A stretch of 11,136 bases of DNA from an uncultured Helicobacteraceae bacterium (lineage in GTDB: Bacteria > Campylobacterota > Campylobacteria > Campylobacterales > Helicobacteraceae). The translations under genes were made by a program, and so were the position numbers. A model generated the notes under the pieces. The model was not told the origin of the DNA, did no database searches, and saw only the letters and a program-made list of their open reading frames with translations. The stretch lies in contig CAKVEH010000025.1 in assembly GCA_934728205.1 (NCBI GenBank), positions 1 to 11,136 of the forward strand, given 5' to 3'. Below are positions 1-6,729 of the stretch, piece after piece. Position 1 is the first letter of the stretch. Each line of letters starts with the position of its first letter.

Positions 1-20
1 AAATTTTCGCCTTAAAATTT

Positions 21-779
21 TCACAGCCGAATCGGCACGGCATTATCCGCCAAATATTGTTTCAAATCGCTGATTGTTATTTCATTATAATGAAAAATAC
101 TCGCCGCCAATGCCGCATCTGCTCCCGTATTAAAAATTTCTAAAAAATCTTGCATTTTCCCCGCGCCACCACTTGCTATTATTGGAATCTGTGCCATTTT
201 ACTTACACATTGCAACCCCTCTCTATCATAACCATTTTTCATTCCATCATTATCCATACTTGTGAGTAGGATTTCTCCAGCCCCGCGTTCATATGCTTCT
301 TTGCACCATTGTGGCAAGTCTTTGCCTGTGTCAATTCTCCCGCCATTGATAAAGACACTCCACGATTGTGGCGCGATTTTTTTGTAATCAATAGCCACCA
401 CCATACATTGCGAGCCAAATCGCTTCGCGCCCTCTTCAATCAAAGCGGGATTTTTAATCGCAGCGGAGTTAATGCTTACCTTATCACACCCCGCATTCAA
501 AAGCGCGTAAATATCGTCTAAATTTCGCACTCCGCCACCCACACTAAATGGGATAAACACTTCTTTGGCGACTTTTTTCACCACTTCTAGTATTGCACCG
601 CGATTCTCTACACTTGCTGTTATGTCTAAAAATACAATCTCATCTGCGCCCTCATCATTGTATCTTTTTGCTATTTCTATTGGGTCGCCAGCATCTTTTA
701 GTCCTATGAAATTTACTCCCTTCACCACTCGTCCATCTTTGACATCAAGGCAGGGGATAATGCGTTTTGCAAAGCCCAT
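21..779 (-). CDS. hisF: Imidazole glycerol phosphate synthase cyclase subunit HisF
   Basis: HisF is the (beta/alpha)8-barrel cyclase subunit of IGP synthase. With ammonia from the glutaminase HisH it converts PRFAR to imidazole glycerol phosphate and AICAR, linking histidine and purine synthesis in the cytosol. The 252-residue product has the usual family length. The N-terminal [15 protein letters not shown] motif carries the catalytic Asp (D12), and AIDYKK carries the second one (D131). Phosphate-binding glycines are in SVGGGVR (about 79-85) and ASGGAG, and [10 protein letters not shown] is at about 171-180. The ATG at 779 is preceded on the minus strand by AAGGAT (784-789), which fixes the start. 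No hisH or other his gene is in the window; the gene ends 20 bases from the left edge, so any downstream partner would lie outside. H. pylori lacks this pathway, which argues for another Helicobacter or a relative. Confidence 0.97.
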   Translation of the reverse strand: MGFAKRIIPCLDVKDGRVVKGVNFIGLKDAGDPIEIAKRYNDEGADEIVFLDITASVENRGAILEVVKKVAKEVFIPFSVGGGVRNLDDIYALLNAGCDKVSINSAAIKNPALIEEGAKRFGSQCMVVAIDYKKIAPQSWSVFINGGRIDTGKDLPQWCKEAYERGAGEILLTSMDNDGMKNGYDREGLQCVSKMAQIPIIASGGAGKMQDFLEIFNTGADAALAASIFHYNEITISDLKQYLADNAVPIRL

Positions 780-860
780 AATTATCCTTTCAACACTTTT
801 TTAGAAATTCAAAGTCAAAACCGACTTGCTTTTTAATTGAGAACATATTTTGCTTTAGCA

Positions 861-866
861 ATTATG
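861..866 (-). promoter_or_regulatory. Possible -10 element for hisF
   Basis: On the minus strand this reads CATAAT preceded by TGG, which fits an extended -10 (TGn plus a hexamer). It would start transcription near 854, giving a leader of about 75 bases before the hisF ATG. It overlaps a 5-bp inverted repeat, TGCCA-CATT-TGGCA (865-878), that could bind a protein. No clear -35 is visible, as is normal in Helicobacter. The call rests on sequence likeness alone. Confidence 0.35.
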
Positions 867-926
867 CCACATTTGGCACATTTTGTTGTGTAAATTTGCA
901 AGAACAATTTACATTTACATAAATTT

Positions 927-935
927 TGCTATAAT
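927..935 (+). promoter_or_regulatory. Extended -10 promoter of the rsmA-rnj-kdsD operon
   Basis: TGC-TATAAT is a perfect extended -10 (TGn at 927-929, hexamer at 930-935). The upstream DNA is AT-rich with T/A runs and has no strong -35, the normal form of the main sigma-factor promoter in epsilonproteobacteria. Transcription would begin near 942, giving a leader of about 32 bases before the GTG at 974. No terminator is visible between rsmA and the 79-residue gene, so this promoter could drive all four genes. Confidence 0.75.
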
Positions 936-973
936 GCGTGGCAAATCTATTTTCTTAAGGTCTTTGGTAGATT

Positions 974-1858
974 GTGTCGAAGTATAGAGTAAAAAAGCAT
1001 TTTGGGCAAAACTTTTTGCACGATATGTCTTATATTCAAAGAATCATTGAAGCGATTCCCAAATCCTCTGCACAGATGGTAGAAATTGGGATTGGCTTGG
1101 GTGATTTGAGTAAAGAGTTAGTAAAACTAGGTTCTTTAGTGGCGTATGAAGTCGATAAGGACCTGTGTTCTTTGTTTGCTAAAAATTTTTCACCAATGTT
1201 GTGTGATGGGCATTTTATCAGTGAATGCTTAAACGCGCAACCAACCAATGTATCAAGCCTGCAAAATGACATTAAGGACAACAAGATATTGTTGCTTAAC
1301 CAAGATGTGCTTGCTTGTAAGGATACTCAAGGTTGGCTTTGGAAAAGTGAGTATATGCTTGTTGCCAATTTGCCATATTATATTGCTACACATATTGTTT
1401 TGCGCGCCTTGCGTGATGAAAAATGTCAGGCATTTGTGGTAATGACACAAAAAGAAGTAGCGCGTAAATTTTGTGCGAATGTGGGAGAGCGGGCATTTTG
1501 TGCATTAAGCGTATTGACACAAAGTTTTAGTAGAGCGAGGTTGCTTTTTGATGTGCCTAAAGAGGCGTTTAATCCAAGTCCAAAGGTAACCTCAAGTGTA
1601 TTTTGTGTAGAAAAATTTACCGAGAAAAAACATAGATTTGCTCCCCATTTATTTGGAGAATCTTATTTTGTGGATTTTGAGGTATTTTTACGCAAAGCCT
1701 TTAGTGCGCCACGAAAAAAGCTCATCAATAATTTGGAGCATTTAGCAAACTTACAGCATATTTTTACTACTCTTAATATTTCTCTCAATGTTCGACCTAA
1801 CGAGGTGAGCACAGAGCAATATCACCATATATTTCAGCAATTACAAGGAGCATTATAA
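974..1858 (+). CDS. rsmA: 16S rRNA dimethyladenosine transferase RsmA (KsgA)
   Basis: RsmA uses S-adenosylmethionine to dimethylate the two adjacent adenines in the 3'-terminal hairpin of 16S rRNA (A1518 and A1519 in E. coli), a late step in 30S assembly. Visible motifs are the N-terminal KKHFGQNFL (7-15), SAM motif I VEIGIGLGDL (36-45), the ribose-binding acid E59, D111 in NQDVL, the catalytic NLPYY (132-136), and FNPSPKVTSSV (199-209). At 294 residues it is longer than the roughly 270 usual for the family. The extra length seems to lie around residues 75-105, between the E59 and D111 strands. The start is GTG at 974: an in-frame TAG at 968 leaves no other normal start, and the Shine-Dalgarno is poor (AAGG at 957-960, 13 bases away). 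The stop codon overlaps the ATG of rnj by one base, so the two genes are probably translationally coupled. Confidence 0.96.
   Translation: MSKYRVKKHFGQNFLHDMSYIQRIIEAIPKSSAQMVEIGIGLGDLSKELVKLGSLVAYEVDKDLCSLFAKNFSPMLCDGHFISECLNAQPTNVSSLQNDIKDNKILLLNQDVLACKDTQGWLWKSEYMLVANLPYYIATHIVLRALRDEKCQAFVVMTQKEVARKFCANVGERAFCALSVLTQSFSRARLLFDVPKEAFNPSPKVTSSVFCVEKFTEKKHRFAPHLFGESYFVDFEVFLRKAFSAPRKKLINNLEHLANLQHIFTTLNISLNVRPNEVSTEQYHHIFQQLQGAL
1845..1850 (+). promoter_or_regulatory. Ribosome binding site of rnj inside the end of rsmA
   Basis: AAGGAG lies 7 bases before the ATG at 1858 and within the last codons of rsmA. It fixes the rnj start, so the long N-terminal extension is translated, and it supports coupled translation across the one-base overlap. 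Confidence 0.8.
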
Positions 1859-3879
1859 TGGAAGAGCAAAACAATCAAAATCAGCCAAAAGAGGGGCGAT
1901 TTCAAAAATTCACTAAAAAATTTCGCTCTAAAAGCGAACAACCTGCCAAAGATTCCACACAAGATGGACAAAAAGGCAATAAATCTCACACCAAATCATT
2001 TGATAACAAAAATAAAGAAAAATTTGAGGGGCGCAAGTGGGTTGGAAAAAATCCATTTTCTCATCGTAAAGATGATGAAAATGAGAGCGTAGGTGGCGTG
2101 AGAGAAGTAAAAAACCCAAATGAAAAAAGCAATTTGGGGTTGCATAAAGATTTGAGGAAGGGCGTTGAAGCGAATCTAAAGATTCAAAAAGATAGTCTTA
2201 ATGCACACGCAAAAATCAACACAAACACTAAGGCAAGTGTGAGAATCACGCCACTTGGTGGGCTTGGTGAAATTGGTGGCAATATCACTGTCATTGAAAC
2301 ACAAAATAGTGCCATTGTCATTGATGTAGGTATGAGTTTCCCTGATGAAAATATGCACGGGGTGGATATTTTGATTCCAGATTTTAGCTATTTGCACGCG
2401 ATTAAGGACAAAATTAAGGGTGTAATTATCACGCACGCCCACGAAGACCACATTGGCGCAGTGCCATATCTTTATAAGCAGTTGCAATTTCCGCTTTATG
2501 GCACACCTTTGCCACTTGGAATGATTGGAAGTAAGTTTGATGAGCACGGCTTAGAAAAGTATCGCTCGCTTTTTAGAATCGTAGAAAAGCGCAAGCCCAT
2601 TGTCATTGATGAGTTTGAGGTGGAATGGATAAATATCACCCACTCTGTTATTGATGCAAGCGCACTTGCCATTAGGACAGAAGCGGGCGTGATACTCCAT
2701 ACAGGGGATTTTAAAATTGACCATACTCCTGTTGATGATTTGCCCACAGATTTGCATAGATTAGCGCATTATGGGGAAGCGGGCGTGATGTTATTGCTTA
2801 GTGATTCTACAAATTCACATAGGTCAGGCAATACACCAAGTGAATCTAGCGTAGGGCCGACCTTTGATGCGCTTTTTAAGCAGGCGCAAGGGCGTGTGAT
2901 AATGAGCACATTTAGCTCAAATATCCACCGCGTGTATCAAGCAATCAATTATGGGATAAAGTTTAACCGCAAGGTTGCAGTTATTGGGCGTTCAATGGAA
3001 AAGAATTTAGAGATTGCTTTGGAGCTGGGCTATATTAAGATTCCACAAAATGTCTTTATCGAGGCGCACGAAGTGGAAAAATATCCCGATGAGGAGATTC
3101 TCATTGTTACCACAGGCTCTCAAGGAGAGACAATGAGTGCGCTATATCGAATGGCAACAGACGAGCACCGCCATATTAAGATTAAACCAAGTGATATGGT
3201 GATTATCTCTGCGAAAGCCATACCGGGCAATGAGGGGAGCGTATCAGCGGTAATAAACCTTTTGATGAAATCAGGCGCAAAAGTAGCATATCAAGACTTT
3301 AGTGAAATCCACGTAAGTGGGCACGCCGCCCAAGAGGAGCAAAAGTTAATGTTGCGACTTATCAAACCAAAATTTTTCCTCCCCGTGCACGGCGAATACA
3401 ACCATATCGCTAGACACAAAGAAACAGCGATTAAATGTGGCGTAGATGAGAGAAATATCTTTCTTATGGAAGATGGCGACCAAATCGAAGTCAATCCAAA
3501 CTATATGCGAAAAGTGCGTAGTGTAAAAAATGGTAAAATATTCATCGACAACCAAATCAATCGCCAAATTGACACTGACATTGTCGAGGATAGGCAAGTG
3601 CTCGCTAATGATGGAATCGTGGTGGTATCGCTACAAGTAAGCAAAGAGCGCAAGATTCTTAGTTCTAAAATCTCAAGCTATGGCTTAGTGGCAAATAAAG
3701 AGGATAAGGGCTTTGAAAAAGAAATGGGCGAGGTGCTAGAACTCATTGTTCAAAATTACAAAAAAGAGCATTTTAACGCCAATGGCTTAGAGCAAGAAAT
3801 CATTGTAACCTTTAGAAAGCATATCTTTAAAAAAGTGAAAAAGTATCCTGCCATTGAAGCAATGGCGTATGTGGTATAA
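1858..3879 (+). CDS. rnj: Ribonuclease J with a long N-terminal extension
   Basis: RNase J is a metallo-beta-lactamase/beta-CASP nuclease with endonuclease and 5'-3' exonuclease activity. In H. pylori it is the central mRNA-decay enzyme and works with the DEAD-box helicase RhpA on ribosomes. The catalytic core begins near residue 128 (RITPLGGLGEIGGN). Zinc ligands include the THAHEDH motif (H193, H195, D197, H198), H262, and D284 in TGDFKID. SDSTN (315-319), VTTGSQGE (417-424), SGHA (H489) and PVHGEY (H511) follow, as expected for beta-CASP RNA nucleases. Residues 1 to about 127 form a basic, Lys/Asn/Gln/Ser-rich stretch with no expected fold. RNase J from Bacillus lacks this part, but the H. 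pylori enzyme has a comparable extension. The whole protein is 673 residues. A C-terminal domain follows the core. The gene overlaps rsmA by one base and is followed after 10 bases by kdsD. Confidence 0.96.
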   Translation: MEEQNNQNQPKEGRFQKFTKKFRSKSEQPAKDSTQDGQKGNKSHTKSFDNKNKEKFEGRKWVGKNPFSHRKDDENESVGGVREVKNPNEKSNLGLHKDLRKGVEANLKIQKDSLNAHAKINTNTKASVRITPLGGLGEIGGNITVIETQNSAIVIDVGMSFPDENMHGVDILIPDFSYLHAIKDKIKGVIITHAHEDHIGAVPYLYKQLQFPLYGTPLPLGMIGSKFDEHGLEKYRSLFRIVEKRKPIVIDEFEVEWINITHSVIDASALAIRTEAGVILHTGDFKIDHTPVDDLPTDLHRLAHYGEAGVMLLLSDSTNSHRSGNTPSESSVGPTFDALFKQAQGRVIMSTFSSNIHRVYQAINYGIKFNRKVAVIGRSMEKNLEIALELGYIKIPQNVFIEAHEVEKYPDEEILIVTTGSQGETMSALYRMATDEHRHIKIKPSDMVIISAKAIPGNEGSVSAVINLLMKSGAKVAYQDFSEIHVSGHAAQEEQKLMLRLIKPKFFLPVHGEYNHIARHKETAIKCGVDERNIFLMEDGDQIEVNPNYMRKVRSVKNGKIFIDNQINRQIDTDIVEDRQVLANDGIVVVSLQVSKERKILSSKISSYGLVANKEDKGFEKEMGEVLELIVQNYKKEHFNANGLEQEIIVTFRKHIFKKVKKYPAIEAMAYVV

Positions 3880-3889
3880 GGTTATCATA

Positions 3890-4861
3890 ATGAAAAACGA
3901 CTATTTGGCTATCGCAAAATCTGTGCTAGAAACAGAATCTAGCGCGCTTTTAGATTCTATTTCGCGCCTTAATAGTGCGCAACTCGAAAAGATTGTGCAA
4001 GTCATTGGCACAAGCAGGGGAAAACTTGTCATAACGGGTGTGGGTAAAAGCGGGCATATTGGCGCAAAGATTGCTGCTACGCTCTCTTCTACGGGCACAC
4101 CAAGTATATTTATGCATCCTGTGGAGGCGATGCACGGGGATTTGGGCGTTATCCAAAAAGATGATGTTGTGCTTGCGATTAGTTATAGTGGGGAGAGTGA
4201 GGAGCTTTTAAATGTGATTCCCCATATTAAGCGACTTGGCAATACTATCATCACAATGAGCAAAGACAAAAACTCTAGTCTTTCTGCAATGAGTGAGTTG
4301 TTTTTGGATATTTTCGTGCAAAAAGAAGCCTGTCCTCTCCAAACAGCCCCCACAAGCTCTACGACACTCACTCTTGCATTAGGTGATGTGCTTGCCGTGT
4401 GCCTTATGTATTATCGTAATTTTTCACAAGAGCGTTTTGCTTCTTTCCACCCCGGTGGGAGCTTAGGCAAGAGGCTATTTGTAAAGGTTAAAGACTTAAT
4501 GCAAACAACCAACCTGCCTATTATAGATTCTCACGCTTCGCTTAAAGAGTGCATTGTAGTGATGAGTGAAGCAAGGCTTGGGAACGCACTTATTGTAGAA
4601 GATGGCAAACTTGTCGCCGTGCTTAGCGATGGAGATTTGCGTAGGGCGTTAATGCAAAAGGATTTTGATATGCAAGCGCACGCTTTATTGTATGCTACCA
4701 AAAATCCAAAAACTTGCAATGACCCAGATATACTTGCTTTTGAGGCATTAAAGATAATCGAGCAAAATAAAATTCAAATACTTATCATCACAAATAAGCA
4801 AAATATAATACAAGGCGTGATACACTTACATACACTGATAAGTGCTGGTATTAAATCTTAA
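3890..4861 (+). CDS. kdsD: Arabinose-5-phosphate isomerase, KdsD/KpsF family
   Basis: The enzyme interconverts D-ribulose 5-phosphate and D-arabinose 5-phosphate, the first committed step to Kdo, the inner-core sugar of LPS. The layout is an N-terminal SIS sugar isomerase domain (about 35-175) and two CBS domains (from about 200, VKDLMQ, to the end). Residues that match those important in E. coli KdsD by a constant offset of six are K53 (GVGKSGHIG), E105 (SYSGESEE), E146 and H187 (SFHPGGSLGKRL). At 323 residues it has the family length. An in-frame ATG at 3854 lies inside rnj and would add 12 residues. The ATG at 3890 is preferred because AAGG (3878-3881) precedes it by 8 bases and the protein then starts as the family does. 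KpsF paralogues serve capsule loci, but no capsule gene is seen here, so a housekeeping role in LPS is more likely. Confidence 0.95.
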   Translation: MKNDYLAIAKSVLETESSALLDSISRLNSAQLEKIVQVIGTSRGKLVITGVGKSGHIGAKIAATLSSTGTPSIFMHPVEAMHGDLGVIQKDDVVLAISYSGESEELLNVIPHIKRLGNTIITMSKDKNSSLSAMSELFLDIFVQKEACPLQTAPTSSTTLTLALGDVLAVCLMYYRNFSQERFASFHPGGSLGKRLFVKVKDLMQTTNLPIIDSHASLKECIVVMSEARLGNALIVEDGKLVAVLSDGDLRRALMQKDFDMQAHALLYATKNPKTCNDPDILAFEALKIIEQNKIQILIITNKQNIIQGVIHLHTLISAGIKS

Positions 4862-4869
4862 ATCCCATT

Positions 4870-4876
4870 AAGGAGG
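4870..4876 (+). promoter_or_regulatory. Strong ribosome binding site of the 79-residue gene
   Basis: AAGGAGG ends 4 bases before the ATG at 4881. It is one of the best Shine-Dalgarno sequences in the window and is nearly the same as the one before yedF (TAAGGAGGCAAAA). It is good evidence that the small gene is really translated. Confidence 0.8.
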
Positions 4877-4880
4877 CAAA

Positions 4881-5120
4881 ATGTTTGAACGCATTGATGA
4901 AATTTTCAAAAAAATTGAGGACATTCGTGATGACATCAATATTTTGCTAGGAATGGCAAAAATTTCGATGGTAGATTACATTATGATAAAACGAGGCTCA
5001 AAAGATTATCCAGAGGGGTTGAATCTCACACTTCTATCACAAATTGACGCGGAAGTAGAGAGGCTAAAAGCACAAATTGATGCGTTAAATAAACTCAAAC
5101 GCGAAATGCTTGTATTTTAG
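4881..5120 (+). CDS. Small helical/coiled-coil protein of unknown function
   Basis: I do not recognise this 79-residue protein. It has no signal peptide, membrane segment or cysteine. Residues 1-24 (MFERIDEIFKKIEDIRDDIN and on) and about 49-77 (LTLLSQIDAEVERLKAQIDA and on) look like two amphipathic helices with heptad-like spacing of Leu/Ile, rich in Glu, Asp and Lys. They are joined by a short segment with Gly and Pro (KRGSKDYPEG, 37-46), so a helical hairpin or a small dimer is plausible. Gene status is supported by the strong ribosome binding site, normal codon use, and its place 19 bases after kdsD at the end of the operon. A role with rRNA maturation, RNA decay or Kdo synthesis could be guessed only from position, and I do not assign one. 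Confidence 0.85.
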   Translation: MFERIDEIFKKIEDIRDDINILLGMAKISMVDYIMIKRGSKDYPEGLNLTLLSQIDAEVERLKAQIDALNKLKREMLVF

Positions 5121-5128
5121 CTTTTTTG

Positions 5129-5137
5129 TGTTATAAT
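5129..5137 (+). promoter_or_regulatory. Extended -10 promoter before fdhT
   Basis: TGT-TATAAT (hexamer 5132-5137) is an extended -10 placed 9 bases after the end of the 79-residue gene. Transcription would begin near 5144, leaving a leader of about 100 bases before the ATG at 5247. That is long for this window and gives room for regulation. It makes fdhT-fdhU a unit separate from the upstream operon, although read-through is possible because no hairpin terminator lies between them. Confidence 0.7.
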
Positions 5138-5149
5138 CACATTTTATTC

Positions 5150-5164
5150 GCCTTAGGTTAAGGC
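5150..5164 (+). repeat. Inverted repeat in the fdhT leader
   Basis: GCCTTA-GGT-TAAGGC is a perfect 6-bp inverted repeat with a 3-base centre. It lies 13-27 bases after the predicted -10, so it is in the first part of the fdhT transcript. It could be an operator or a small RNA hairpin. No T-run follows, so it does not look like a terminator. Confidence 0.5.
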
Positions 5165-5185
5165 TTTACATTAGATTCTTTTGTC

Positions 5186-5203
5186 TCACATAGACTTCAC
5201 ATA
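5186..5203 (+). promoter_or_regulatory. Phased direct repeat, possible regulator site before fdhT
   Basis: Two exact copies of TCACATA (5186-5192 and 5197-5203) are separated by GACT, a period of 11 bases. Two 7-bp half-sites with a 4-bp spacer on one face of the helix is the classic layout of a PhoB/OmpR-family binding site. A weak -10-like TAATCT (5214-5219) starts about 10 bases later, which would fit a promoter activated by such a regulator. With only one copy in the window, chance remains possible. Confidence 0.35.
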
Positions 5204-5246
5204 AAGCAGATTCTAATCTTATTTTGTTGTTTTTGGAGTGATTGAA

Positions 5247-6476
5247 ATGGATAGAGATTCTTCATTTTGGCACGGATTTAGGGAGCGGTTTTTGGTGAAA
5301 TTTTGGTCGCCTGTTCCTGCAGTTATCGCACTTGGTGTGATGAGTGCATATTATTTTGGAATCACAGGCACTTATTGGGCTGTAACGGGCGAATTTACTC
5401 GTTGGGGTGGACATATCCTTAATTTCATTGGGATTGATACAAGTGATTGGGGATATTTCAAAATCATAGGGCTTAAAGGCACGCCACTAGATAGGGTAGA
5501 TGGCGTTATGATTATAGGAATGTTTGCTGGTGCGCTCGCAGCAGCACTAATGGCAAACAATGTGAAGTTTCGCCTCCCTCAAAGCAACATTCGCATTGCG
5601 CAAGCTCTTATTGGTGGGGCAATCGCTGGCTTTGGTGCGCGCATTGGTATGGGGTGTAATTTGGCAAGCTTTTTTACGGGGATTCCGCAGTTTAGCCTGC
5701 ACGCGTGGTTTTTTACTATCGCCTCAATGGTGGGCGTGTATTTTGGTGCGAAAGTGGTTGTTTTGCCAATATTTCGCGCAAAAGTCCAGCTTGTTAAAGT
5801 AGATTCTCAAAAGGCTATTACACAAAGCCCACAAAGAAGGCAACTCTTTTTTGCATTAGGTGTTGGTGTGTTGCTTTTGGCGGCTATTTGGGCTGGCTCT
5901 ATTATGGCATTTGGTGCAGTGCCTGAAGGCAAGAAGATTCCCGTTTTTGCGCTTGCGCTTGTGTTTGGCGTGGGATTTGGCTTTGTGATTTCTCGTGGGC
6001 AGATTTGCTTTACCTCTGCGTTTAGAGATTTATTTTTAACGGGACGTGGCGTGATGGCACGCGCGATTATCTTTGGTATGATTGTTTCAAGCATTGGTGT
6101 ATTTAGCTACATTTTACTTGATGTCGCGCCAAAGACCGCTTGGGCAGGACCAAATGCCGTAATTGGTGGATTACTCTTTGGCTTTGGAATCGTAGTGGCT
6201 GGAGGCTGTGAATGTGGCTGGATGTATCGTGCCGTTGAGGGACAGACGCATTATTGGGTAGTGGGTGTTGGCAATGTCATCGGCGCGACACTGCTTGCTG
6301 CTACTTGGGATTATTATGCCGCACCTTTGGCGACCGATTTCCCTAAAATCAACCTTTTGGAATCTTTTGGCAACTATGGTGGATTAGTGGCAAATTACGC
6401 GTTGTTATTGCTTTTTTTGGGCTTTGTGCTTTTGGTGCAGAGGTCGTATTTTAAGAAAACAGATACAAATGACTAA
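5247..6476 (+). CDS. fdhT: Selenium-metabolism membrane protein YedE/FdhT (YeeE/YedE family)
   Basis: This 409-residue integral membrane protein belongs to the YeeE/YedE transporter family and appears to be of the YedE/FdhT branch found in selenium-using bacteria. About ten hydrophobic segments are visible (roughly 24-42, 86-104, 115-135, 152-175, 198-222, 232-250, 270-291, 303-320, 335-353 and 380-397). The two halves carry matching cysteine motifs: GARIGMGCNLASFFTG (C137) and SRGQICFTSAFRD (C254). GGCECGW (C321, C323) follows. Such cysteines carry substrate in the related thiosulfate transporter TsuA. In Campylobacter jejuni FdhT with FdhU is required for selenium-dependent formate dehydrogenase. 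The transported species is not proved, and a sulfur compound is the main alternative. A GTG at 5238 would add three residues but overlaps the GGAG (5235-5238) that serves the ATG at 5247, so the ATG is chosen. fdhU follows after 10 bases. Confidence 0.88.
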   Translation: MDRDSSFWHGFRERFLVKFWSPVPAVIALGVMSAYYFGITGTYWAVTGEFTRWGGHILNFIGIDTSDWGYFKIIGLKGTPLDRVDGVMIIGMFAGALAAALMANNVKFRLPQSNIRIAQALIGGAIAGFGARIGMGCNLASFFTGIPQFSLHAWFFTIASMVGVYFGAKVVVLPIFRAKVQLVKVDSQKAITQSPQRRQLFFALGVGVLLLAAIWAGSIMAFGAVPEGKKIPVFALALVFGVGFGFVISRGQICFTSAFRDLFLTGRGVMARAIIFGMIVSSIGVFSYILLDVAPKTAWAGPNAVIGGLLFGFGIVVAGGCECGWMYRAVEGQTHYWVVGVGNVIGATLLAATWDYYAAPLATDFPKINLLESFGNYGGLVANYALLLLFLGFVLLVQRSYFKKTDTND

Positions 6477-6481
6477 GGAGG
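6474..6481 (+). promoter_or_regulatory. Ribosome binding site of fdhU overlapping the fdhT stop
   Basis: TAAGGAGG contains the fdhT stop codon (TAA, 6474-6476) and the Shine-Dalgarno of the next gene, 5 bases before its ATG at 6487. This arrangement suggests coupled translation of the pair. It also decides the start: an in-frame ATG at 6424 inside fdhT has no such site. Confidence 0.75.
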
Positions 6482-6486
6482 CAAAA

Positions 6487-6723
6487 ATGAGCAACGAAAT
6501 AATCCCAACTTATCAGCTTGACTTACAAGGAGAGCCTTGTCCATATCCTGCGATTGCGACACTTGAAGCGTTGCCAAGTCTTAAAAAGGGCGAGATTTTA
6601 GAGGTCATTAGTGATTGCGCACAAAGTATCAATAACATTCCTATTGATGCGAAAAATCACGGATATGAAGTGCTAAAAGTCGAGCAAATTGGCTCAAGTA
6701 TTCGGTATTTAATCCGCAAGTAA
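6487..6723 (+). CDS. fdhU: TusA-fold protein YedF/FdhU
   Basis: A 78-residue cytosolic protein of the TusA/SirA/YedF family, the small persulfide-carrier fold. The CPYP box (18-21) holds the conserved Cys C18, followed by a helix (AIATLEALPSLKKG). The features ISDCAQSINNIP (C44) and DAKNHGY, and the end IRYLIRK, closely resemble E. coli YedF as I recall it, and differ from sulfur-relay TusA, which has CPEP. YedF sits beside YedE in E. coli, and FdhU beside FdhT in C. jejuni, where both are needed for active selenium-containing formate dehydrogenase. A likely job is to accept selenium or sulfur from the membrane partner and pass it on to selenium metabolism. The acceptor is not known from this sequence. 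Plain TusA in tRNA thiolation is less likely, given the motif and neighbour. Confidence 0.9.
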   Translation: MSNEIIPTYQLDLQGEPCPYPAIATLEALPSLKKGEILEVISDCAQSINNIPIDAKNHGYEVLKVEQIGSSIRYLIRK

Positions 6724-6729
6724 CTTTGT

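Noticed and set aside
1..20. AAATTTT-CGCCTT-AAAATTT inverted repeat directly after hisF
   Set aside because: The arms are pure A/T, so the hairpin would be weak. On the minus strand its centre reads TAAGG, which may be the ribosome binding site of the next gene outside the window. Neither role can be shown.
865..878. TGCCA-CATT-TGGCA inverted repeat in the hisF-rsmA gap
   Set aside because: The arms are only 5 bp and such repeats are common by chance. It is noted under the hisF promoter but is not called an operator.
5238..5246. Alternative GTG start of fdhT adding three residues
   Set aside because: The GTG overlaps the GGAG that is correctly placed for the ATG at 5247.
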